Origin: Flavobacteriaceae bacterium
Lineage (GTDB): Bacteria > Bacteroidota > Bacteroidia > Flavobacteriales > Flavobacteriaceae
DNA: 10,930 nucleotides
Assembly: GCA_023145595.1 (NCBI GenBank)
Contig: JAGLDM010000099.1
Coordinates: forward strand, 1 to 10,930
Reading direction: 5' to 3'
Part shown: piece by piece, positions 4,882 through 10,930 of the stretch
How the letters are laid out: the number at the start of each line of letters is the position of its first letter
How positions within the stretch are numbered: the first letter of the stretch is position 1
Program-made: the position numbers and the translations under genes
The notes under the pieces: model-generated
What the model saw: the letters and a program-made list of their open reading frames with translations, nothing else
What the model was told of the DNA's origin: nothing
The model's database searches: none

Positions 4882-6864
4882 GCAGCAGAAAAAAAAGGCA
4901 TATTGAATAGGTTATATATTGTGTTTATCTTCTTGACCTTATTTTTTATAGCGATTGTTGTTAAGATAGTTTATATCCAATATAGTGAGAGGGGTGATCA
5001 TTATCGAAAAATTTCCGAAGAAAGAACTATTAAAAACGACACTATTCAGGCTAATAGGGGTAGTGTGTATGCAGACGATGGTAGTTTGTTGGCGACTTCG
5101 ATGTCGCGATACGAAATACGGATGGATGCTTGTACGGTTAAAGCTGATATTTTTGAAGAAAAAGTAAAAGCACTTTCTGTTGAGTTGGCAAAAATGTTTG
5201 GGGGGAGTCCTTCTGCACATGTAATGAGATTAAGAACTGCCAGGAAAAACAAAAATCGGTATTTATTCATTGCTCGTAATTTAGGGTACTTGGACTATCA
5301 AAAAGTAAAGGCATTTCCTATTTTTAATTTGGGTGTATATGGGGGTGGGTTTATAGCAGAGCAAAGTACTAGAAGAGAGCGTCCGTTAGGGAAGATTGCA
5401 GAAAGAACAATTGGTTATGATGATTATCGTGGAGAGCCTGGAATAGAAGGTGCCTATAAGGGATATTTGCGAGGTAAGTTGGGGTGGCGTTTAAAACAAC
5501 GAATTGCACGTGGTCATTGGAAGCCTATTAGTGATAATAATGAGCTTGAGCCTCAGGATGGGCGTGATATTATTACAACACTTAATGTTAATATTCAGGA
5601 TATAGCGCATAATGCTTTGTTGGGGCAGTTGAAAAAATTTAAGGCAGAACACGGTAGTGTCGTTGTGATGGAAACTAAAACTGGTGAAATCAAAGCAATT
5701 TCGAACTTGGCAAGAACTTCCGATGGGGGATATTTCGAAAAAAGAAATTATGCGGTTTATGAAAAGCAGGAGCTTGGTTCGACCTTTAAGTTAATGAGTA
5801 TGGTAGTTGCTTTAGAGGATAAAGTGATTGATACAGGTACTGTTGTAGATACTCAGGATGGGGTTTTTAAAATTTATGGAAGAAGTGTTCGTGATTCGCA
5901 TGAGGGTGGTTATGGTGAAATTTCTGTGGCAAGAGTCTTTGAATTGTCATCAAATGTTGGTCTGGTAAAATTGGTTTATGAAGGGTATAAAGATCAGCCT
6001 GAGAAGTTTGTAAATAAACTTAGAGAGTTTGGTTTGCATGAGAAATTGGGTGTTTCTATTAAAGGAGAAGGTCAACCAATTATTCCGCATCCAAATGATA
6101 AAAATTGGAGTGGAATATCTTTACCGTGGATGGCATACGGATATGGGGTTGAATTAACCCCGTTGCAAACGCTTACCTTTTATAATGCAATTGCTAATAA
6201 CGGAGTTATGGTGAAGCCTCGGTTTGTTAAAGAAATTAGATTTCAAAATGAAGCGGTAAAGGTTTTTGAAAAAGAAGTGTTGAATGAAAAAATATGCTCT
6301 CAAGAAACCGTTGGTAAGATGAAAGAACTTATGAAAAACGTGGTGAGGAGAGGTACTGCAAAAAATTTATATTCTCCAGATTTCTCAATGGCGGGTAAAA
6401 CAGGAACTTGTCAAGTAGATTACGGAATACGGGACACCCCGATTCAATACATAGCATCGTTTGTGGGGTATTTTCCTGCAGATGATCCGATTTATTCATG
6501 TATGGTAGTTATTCATAGACCTGATAAAAGATTAGGCTATTATGGGAATATTGTGGCAGGGCCTGTCTTTAAAGAAATTGCTCATAAAATTTATAGAGAT
6601 GCTCCTCTTTTGAAAGAAATTAAAAATAAAGAACCGCAAAGTGAATTGGTTGATGATAATTTTGAATCTTATTTCATGACTTCAAACGAACAGTTGAAGA
6701 AAATGCCAAACCTAAAGGGAGTGAGTGGAATGGATGCTATTTCTATTTTGGAAAATTTAGGGTTAAAAGTAGAGTTTTATGGGAATGGAAATGTAAAAAA
6801 ACAGTCGCTAAAATCAGGAACTAAAATTATTAGAGGAACCGTTGTAAAGCTAAATTTATCATAA
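4879..6864 (+). CDS. ftsI: Class B penicillin-binding protein FtsI (PBP3-like) with C-terminal PASTA domain
   Basis: Septal peptidoglycan DD-transpeptidase, anchored in the inner membrane with its catalytic part in the periplasm. The 661-residue protein has a short cytoplasmic N-terminus, a membrane anchor at about 12-33, and a PBP dimerisation domain from about 55 (ANRGSVYADDGS at 58-69). The transpeptidase domain starts at about 257. Its three active-site motifs are intact: STFK at 301-304 (Ser301 nucleophile), SSN at 357-359 and KTGT at 507-510. Residues 607-661 form one PASTA domain, starting at MPNLKG, which E. coli FtsI lacks but many Bacteroidota FtsI have. The start is TTG, chosen because (M)AAEKK followed by ILNRLY fits homologous N-termini and no other start exists before the anchor. 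The stop overlaps murE by one base (TAATG). Confidence 0.95.
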   Translation: MAAEKKGILNRLYIVFIFLTLFFIAIVVKIVYIQYSERGDHYRKISEERTIKNDTIQANRGSVYADDGSLLATSMSRYEIRMDACTVKADIFEEKVKALSVELAKMFGGSPSAHVMRLRTARKNKNRYLFIARNLGYLDYQKVKAFPIFNLGVYGGGFIAEQSTRRERPLGKIAERTIGYDDYRGEPGIEGAYKGYLRGKLGWRLKQRIARGHWKPISDNNELEPQDGRDIITTLNVNIQDIAHNALLGQLKKFKAEHGSVVVMETKTGEIKAISNLARTSDGGYFEKRNYAVYEKQELGSTFKLMSMVVALEDKVIDTGTVVDTQDGVFKIYGRSVRDSHEGGYGEISVARVFELSSNVGLVKLVYEGYKDQPEKFVNKLREFGLHEKLGVSIKGEGQPIIPHPNDKNWSGISLPWMAYGYGVELTPLQTLTFYNAIANNGVMVKPRFVKEIRFQNEAVKVFEKEVLNEKICSQETVGKMKELMKNVVRRGTAKNLYSPDFSMAGKTGTCQVDYGIRDTPIQYIASFVGYFPADDPIYSCMVVIHRPDKRLGYYGNIVAGPVFKEIAHKIYRDAPLLKEIKNKEPQSELVDDNFESYFMTSNEQLKKMPNLKGVSGMDAISILENLGLKVEFYGNGNVKKQSLKSGTKIIRGTVVKLNLS

Positions 6865-8327
6865 TGCAATTATTAAAAGACATACTATACAAAGTTGCTG
6901 TAACGAAAGTTTTAGGGAGTACGGATGCGCACGTAAATGCGATTATTTTCGATTCCAGAAAAGTGGAATCAAATTCTTTGTTTGTTGCTCAGAAAGGGGT
7001 AACGGTTGATGGGCATAAATATATTGCAAAAGCTGTTGATTTGGGAGCATCAGTAATTGTTTGTGAAGAACTGCCATCAGAATTAAATAATGATGTAGTT
7101 TATGTTGAGGTTGAGGATTCAAACATTGCGCTTGCAATAATAGCAGCGAATTTTTATGATAACCCTTCGCAAAAATTAAAATTAATAGGAATCACAGGAA
7201 CCAATGGAAAAACAACCATTGCGACTTTGTTATATGACTTATTCGAAAAAGCAGGTTATAAAGTTGGATTACTTTCTACTGTAAAGGTACTGGTTGACGA
7301 AAAAGAATATGCGGCAACACATACAACTCCAGACTCTATTTCAATTAACTATTATTTACAGTTAATGATTGATAGTGGTGTAGATTACTGTTTTATGGAG
7401 GTGAGTTCGCATGGGATTCATCAGAAAAGAACTGCTGGATTGCATTTTTCGGGAGGAATATTTACCAACTTAACACATGATCATCTCGATTATCATAAGA
7501 CGTTTGCAGAATATCGAGATGTAAAAAAATCTTTTTTTGACGAATTGCCTAAAACAGCATTTGCGCTTGTAAATGTTGATGATAAGAATGGTAGTGTCAT
7601 GGTTCAGAATACGAGGGCGAAAAAAGTAACCTATGCCCAAAAATCAATGGCAGATTATAGGGTTCGAATTTTAGAAAATCAATTTTCAGGACTTTTATTA
7701 AATGTAAATGGAACTGAAGTTTGGGTAAAACTAATAGGAAACTTTAATGCGTCTAATTTATTAGCCATTTATGCTACTGCTGATTTGTTGGGGTTAGACA
7801 AGATGGAAATCTTGCAGATTATGAGTCAGTTAGAAAGTGTTGATGGTCGTTTTCAGCATTTTATATCAGATGGTGGAATAACTGCAATCGTAGATTATGC
7901 ACATACACCAGATGCTTTAAAAAATGTATTAGAAACAATAAATGATATCAGAACGGGTAATGAAAATGTGATTACGGTTGTTGGTTGTGGTGGAGATCGT
8001 GATAAGACAAAGCGACCTAAAATGGGACATATAGCATCATCCTTAAGTTCGCAAGCAATTTTCACTTCAGATAATCCTAGAAGTGAAAATCCACAGATAA
8101 TTATTGAAGAAATAGAAAAAGGGGTAGCGCCTCAGAATTATAATAAAACGCTTTCTATTGTTGATAGAGAGCAGGCGATAAAAACTGCAGGGAAATTGGC
8201 AAATAAAGGAGATATTTTGTTGATAGCAGGTAAGGGTCACGAGACATATCAAGAGGTGAACGGAGTGCGTTCTGATTTTGATGATTTGAAAAAAGTAAAG
8301 GAAATTTTAAAAAAATTAAACAAATAA
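6864..8327 (+). CDS. murE: UDP-N-acetylmuramoyl-L-alanyl-D-glutamate--2,6-diaminopimelate ligase MurE
   Basis: Cytoplasmic Mur ligase that adds the third residue of the peptidoglycan stem peptide using ATP. In the 487-residue protein the N-terminal UDP-binding region includes FDSRKV at 29-34. The central ATPase domain has GTNGKTT at 112-118, the substrate-binding TTPD at 154-157, EVSSHG at 179-184 and THDHLDYH at 204-211; the lysines at 221-222 lie where the carbamylated lysine is expected. The C-terminal domain has the DNPR motif at 403-406 and GKGHE at 456-460. DNPR marks meso-diaminopimelate ligases rather than lysine-adding ones, so this cell wall should be of the mDAP type. It starts within the ftsI stop and ends one base before mraY. 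Confidence 0.97.
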   Translation: MQLLKDILYKVAVTKVLGSTDAHVNAIIFDSRKVESNSLFVAQKGVTVDGHKYIAKAVDLGASVIVCEELPSELNNDVVYVEVEDSNIALAIIAANFYDNPSQKLKLIGITGTNGKTTIATLLYDLFEKAGYKVGLLSTVKVLVDEKEYAATHTTPDSISINYYLQLMIDSGVDYCFMEVSSHGIHQKRTAGLHFSGGIFTNLTHDHLDYHKTFAEYRDVKKSFFDELPKTAFALVNVDDKNGSVMVQNTRAKKVTYAQKSMADYRVRILENQFSGLLLNVNGTEVWVKLIGNFNASNLLAIYATADLLGLDKMEILQIMSQLESVDGRFQHFISDGGITAIVDYAHTPDALKNVLETINDIRTGNENVITVVGCGGDRDKTKRPKMGHIASSLSSQAIFTSDNPRSENPQIIIEEIEKGVAPQNYNKTLSIVDREQAIKTAGKLANKGDILLIAGKGHETYQEVNGVRSDFDDLKKVKEILKKLNK

Positions 8328-8328
8328 G

Positions 8329-9558
8329 ATGCTGTATTATTTATTTGAATATTTAGAAAAGCACCATGATTTAGTTGCCGCCGGATTGTATAAGTATATT
8401 TCTTTCCGTTCTGCTCTAGTATTTATTTTTTCCCTATTAATTTCTATGATTTACGGGAAAAAGATTATTGATTATTTGCGTAAAAAGCAAGTAGGGGAAA
8501 CGGTTCGTGAATTAGGTTTGGAAGGTCAAAAGGAAAAGTCAGGAACGCCAACAATGGGTGGGGTTATTATTATTCTGGCAACCTTAATTCCTGTGTTTTT
8601 GTTTGCGGAAGTGGGCAATATTTATATTATGATATTAGTCATTACAACCTTATGGATGGGAGCAATTGGCTTCTTAGATGATTATATCAAAGTATTTAAA
8701 AAAGATAAAGAAGGATTAAAAGGGCGATTTAAGGTTTTAGGTCAAGTCGGACTAGGTATTATTGTTGGAGGCATGTTGTATTTAAATGATGGCGTTACAA
8801 TCAAAGAAAAATTGTCAGCCCAAGAGATTGTGCAAATTACCGAAGATGGAGGCTCCAGATTATTCGGAGATGCGCACAAATCTACAAAAACAACAATTCC
8901 GTTTTTAAAAAACAATGAATTTGAGTACGCCTCTGTGTTAAAATGGTTGGGAGATGATTATCAAAAATATGCATGGATTGTATTTATTCCATTTGTAATT
9001 TTAATTATTACTGCAGTTTCGAATGGTGCAAACTTAACGGATGGAATTGATGGCTTAGCCGCAGGTTCTTCTGTGACTATAGTAATAACACTAGGAATCT
9101 TTGCATGGGTTTCGGGTAATATTATATTCTCAGATTATCTCAATGTAATGTACATTCCAGATTCAGGAGAAATTGTGATTTTTATCAGTGCATTTGCGGG
9201 AGCGTTAATCGGGTTTTTATGGTATAATACTTTTCCGGCTCAAGTGTTTATGGGGGATACTGGGAGTTTGACTATAGGTGGGATTATAGCAGTGATTGCT
9301 ATTTCGGTTCGTAAGGAATTGCTGATACCAGTTCTGGCAGGTATCTTTTTAGTAGAAAATTTATCGGTGATTTTGCAAGTAGGATATTTTAAATATACAA
9401 AAAAGAAAACAGGCGTAGGAAAACGAATATTTAAGATGGCGCCATTGCATCATCATTATCAGAAATCTGGTTACCATGAAAGTAAAATTGTAACACGATT
9501 TTGGATTGTAGGAATTATGCTAGCGGTAATTACAATTGTGACATTAAAGTTAAGATAG
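8329..9558 (+). CDS. mraY: Phospho-N-acetylmuramoyl-pentapeptide-transferase MraY
   Basis: Integral inner-membrane enzyme that transfers phospho-MurNAc-pentapeptide from UDP to undecaprenyl phosphate, making lipid I. The 409-residue protein shows alternating hydrophobic segments and the family's catalytic features: GTPTMGG at 72-78, the aspartate pair in FLDDY (Asp117, Asp118), [10 protein letters not shown] at 235-244, FMGDTGSL at 307-314 and APLHHHYQ at 371-378. It is about 50 residues longer than E. coli MraY. The extra length lies mainly at about 152-215, a hydrophilic stretch between two membrane segments, which is usual for Bacteroidota. The ATG lies one base after the murE stop. It is the last tightly packed gene before the 95-base gap to murD. 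Confidence 0.97.
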   Translation: MLYYLFEYLEKHHDLVAAGLYKYISFRSALVFIFSLLISMIYGKKIIDYLRKKQVGETVRELGLEGQKEKSGTPTMGGVIIILATLIPVFLFAEVGNIYIMILVITTLWMGAIGFLDDYIKVFKKDKEGLKGRFKVLGQVGLGIIVGGMLYLNDGVTIKEKLSAQEIVQITEDGGSRLFGDAHKSTKTTIPFLKNNEFEYASVLKWLGDDYQKYAWIVFIPFVILIITAVSNGANLTDGIDGLAAGSSVTIVITLGIFAWVSGNIIFSDYLNVMYIPDSGEIVIFISAFAGALIGFLWYNTFPAQVFMGDTGSLTIGGIIAVIAISVRKELLIPVLAGIFLVENLSVILQVGYFKYTKKKTGVGKRIFKMAPLHHHYQKSGYHESKIVTRFWIVGIMLAVITIVTLKLR

Positions 9559-9563
9559 GAATG

Positions 9564-9598
9564 AAGTTAGGAGTTGGAAATCGGAAGTTAGAAGTTAG
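9564..9598. repeat. Degenerate 7-base tandem array, five units
   Basis: Five consecutive heptamers follow the mraY stop. Units 1, 4 and 5 are AAGTTAG, and units 2 and 3 (GAGTTGG and AAATCGG) are diverged copies. The array is outside any ORF. I recall similar GAAGTTAGAAGTTAG runs between genes in Flavobacterium-type genomes. Heptamer copy number can change by slippage; any effect on murD expression is speculation. Confidence 0.7.
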
Positions 9599-9613
9599 AG
9601 TGAATGAATTTTG

Positions 9614-9643
9614 CTCTGTGAAACTCTTCAAAACTCTGTGAAA
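9614..9643. repeat. 10-base tandem array, three units
   Basis: Units 1 and 3 are identical (CTCTGTGAAA) and unit 2 (CTCTTCAAAA) differs at three positions. The array is distinct from the heptamer array 15 bases upstream and ends 10 bases before the murD ATG, so it would lie in the murD leader. Similar CTCTGTGAAA runs are, from memory, common between genes in Flavobacteriaceae. No hairpin or promoter box is evident in it. Confidence 0.65.
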
Positions 9644-9653
9644 TAATTTAAAA

Positions 9654-10930
9654 ATGGAAAGGCTAGTTGTTTTAGGAGGGGGTGAAAGCGGTATAGGTAC
9701 AGCCATACTCGGATTAAAAAAAGGGTATGATGTTTTTGTTTCGGATAATGGAATAATTGAAGAAGCATATAAAGAAGTTCTTTTAAATAATAAGATATCA
9801 TTTGAAGAAGAAGGTCATTCAGAAGAATTGATTTTTACTGCAGATGTGGTGATGAAAAGTCCGGGGATACCAGATACTGTTCCGCTAATTGTTAAGTTGA
9901 TTAAAAAAGGGGTGAAGGTGATTTCAGAAATTGAATTCGCAGCTCAATTTACAGATGCAACAATTGTCGGAATTACAGGTTCAAACGGAAAAACCACAAT
10001 TACCATGTGGATAAACCACATTTTAAAAAGTGGAGGTTTAAATGTGGGAATGGCAGGTAATATTGGCGATAGTTTTGCGCTACAAGTTGCAGAAAATGAT
10101 TTTAACGAATACGTGCTAGAGTTAAGTAGTTTTCAATTAGATGGAATAGAGAGTTTTGCACCACATATTGCAATAATAACCAATATTACGCCAGATCATT
10201 TAGATAGATATGATTATAAAATTGAAAACTATATAGAATCTAAATTCCGAATTACAAAAAATCAAACGAAAGATGATTTTTTAATTTACGATGCCGATGA
10301 TGAATTGATTGAAATTTGGCTAAAAAAGAATAAAGTAAAAGCAAAACTTTTGCCATTCTCTTTAAAAGAAGAGTTTGAAGAAGGTGGATTTTTAAGAGGT
10401 AAAGAAATAATAACGCGAATTAACACAAACGAATTTAAAATGGGGATTACAGCATTAGCTTTACAAGGAAAACATAATGTGAAAAATGCAATGGCAGCCT
10501 CTGTGACTGCGCAATTGTTAAAGATCAGAAAAGAGACTATTCGCGAAAGTTTAGAAGATTTTGAGGGTGCGGAACATCGACTTGAGAAGGTTTTGAAAAT
10601 TAATGGTGTTGAATATGTAAACGATTCGAAAGCTACAAATATCAATGCAGTGTTTTATGCTTTAGAAACAATGCAAACGCCAATTGTTTGGATTGTTGGA
10701 GGTGTAGATAAAGGTAATGATTACAGTATTCTTAAAGATTTGGTAACGGATAAGGTGAAGGCAATTATTTGTCTTGGTAAAGATAACTCTAAATTACATA
10801 AAGCCTTTGGTAAAATCGTGGATACAATAATTGATACCGAATCTATTGTTGAAGCAGTCCGTACTTCATATTATCTTGCCAAAGATGGTGATTGTGTTTT
10901 ATTATCTCCTGCATGTGCAAGTTTTGATTT
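9654..10930 (+). CDS. murD: UDP-N-acetylmuramoylalanine--D-glutamate ligase MurD (3' end outside window)
   Basis: Cytoplasmic Mur ligase that adds D-glutamate to UDP-MurNAc-L-alanine with ATP. 425 codons are visible before the window ends; with a usual length near 445, only about 20 residues are missing. The N-terminal domain starts with VVLGGGESGIG at 5-15. The ATPase loop GSNGKTT is at 109-115, ELSSFQLD at 156-163, NITPDHLDRY at 177-186, GKHNVKNAMAA at 272-282, EHRLE at 307-311 and NDSKATN at 323-329. The visible end, LLSPACASFD, is the conserved C-terminal motif. ATG at 9654 is the only credible start because an in-frame TGA lies at 9639-9641. The 95-base gap to mraY breaks the close packing, so murD may have some independent expression control. 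ftsW and murG would be expected next. Confidence 0.97.
   Translation, partial: MERLVVLGGGESGIGTAILGLKKGYDVFVSDNGIIEEAYKEVLLNNKISFEEEGHSEELIFTADVVMKSPGIPDTVPLIVKLIKKGVKVISEIEFAAQFTDATIVGITGSNGKTTITMWINHILKSGGLNVGMAGNIGDSFALQVAENDFNEYVLELSSFQLDGIESFAPHIAIITNITPDHLDRYDYKIENYIESKFRITKNQTKDDFLIYDADDELIEIWLKKNKVKAKLLPFSLKEEFEEGGFLRGKEIITRINTNEFKMGITALALQGKHNVKNAMAASVTAQLLKIRKETIRESLEDFEGAEHRLEKVLKINGVEYVNDSKATNINAVFYALETMQTPIVWIVGGVDKGNDYSILKDLVTDKVKAIICLGKDNSKLHKAFGKIVDTIIDTESIVEAVRTSYYLAKDGDCVLLSPACASFD

Noticed and set aside
4634..5270. Several 60-93 codon frames overlapping ftsL and the start of ftsI on both strands
   Set aside because: All are shadows of the ftsL and ftsI frames, with no domain features; apparent hydrophobic stretches come from A/T-rich sequence.
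6943..7137. 64-codon Gln/Leu-rich frame on the minus strand inside murE
   Set aside because: It is antisense to the MurE N-terminal domain with low-complexity composition and no independent support.
10286..10645. 119-codon open frame on the minus strand inside murD
   Set aside because: It lies entirely antisense to a well-conserved MurD frame, is rich in Ser and Phe as expected from reverse-strand reading of AT-rich coding DNA, and matches no family I recognise.

Overview
The window looks like a chromosomal segment from a member of the Bacteroidota, most likely the family Flavobacteriaceae. The DNA is AT-rich, start codons are preceded by A-rich sequence rather than strong Shine-Dalgarno motifs, and two TAnnTTTG-type -7 promoter boxes sit in the one divergent intergenic region. 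The proteins have flavobacterial traits: a long MraY with a central insert, a class B PBP with one C-terminal PASTA domain, and a short coiled-coil FtsL-like protein.

Left part (1-2965). The window opens inside the 3' end of a LamB/maltoporin-like outer-membrane porin on the plus strand. It converges, with a 4-base gap, on a minus-strand group: an RluA-type pseudouridine synthase, the ribosome-assembly GTPase EngB/YsxC and an alpha/beta hydrolase. The hydrolase and engB are adjacent and probably co-transcribed. A 175-base gap between engB and the rlu gene holds what I take to be a decayed flavobacterial dispersed palindromic repeat.

Centre (2966-3190). This 225-base divergent intergenic region is the longest stretch without a gene. 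It carries a promoter for each side and, in front of mraZ, three GTGG(T/A) boxes at exact 10-base intervals. These fit the known style of MraZ autoregulatory operators.

Right part (3191-10930). This is the first half of the division and cell wall (dcw) cluster, in canonical order: mraZ, rsmH, ftsL-like, ftsI, murE, mraY, murD (cut by the window end). From mraZ to mraY the genes overlap or sit 1 to 6 bases apart, which suggests one translationally coupled operon. murE and murD add amino acids to UDP-MurNAc, mraY makes lipid I at the membrane, ftsI cross-links septal peptidoglycan, FtsL-like scaffolds the divisome, rsmH methylates 16S rRNA and mraZ regulates the set. The compact layout breaks once, at the 95-base mraY-murD gap, which holds two different short tandem arrays.

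I see no tRNA, rRNA, CRISPR array, insertion sequence or prophage. The coding content is ordinary core genome, and I do not see an undescribed multi-gene system. The points worth checking are regulatory or repeat-based: the MraZ boxes, the TTG start of ftsI in phase with ftsL, the engB start, and the two intergenic repeat loci.
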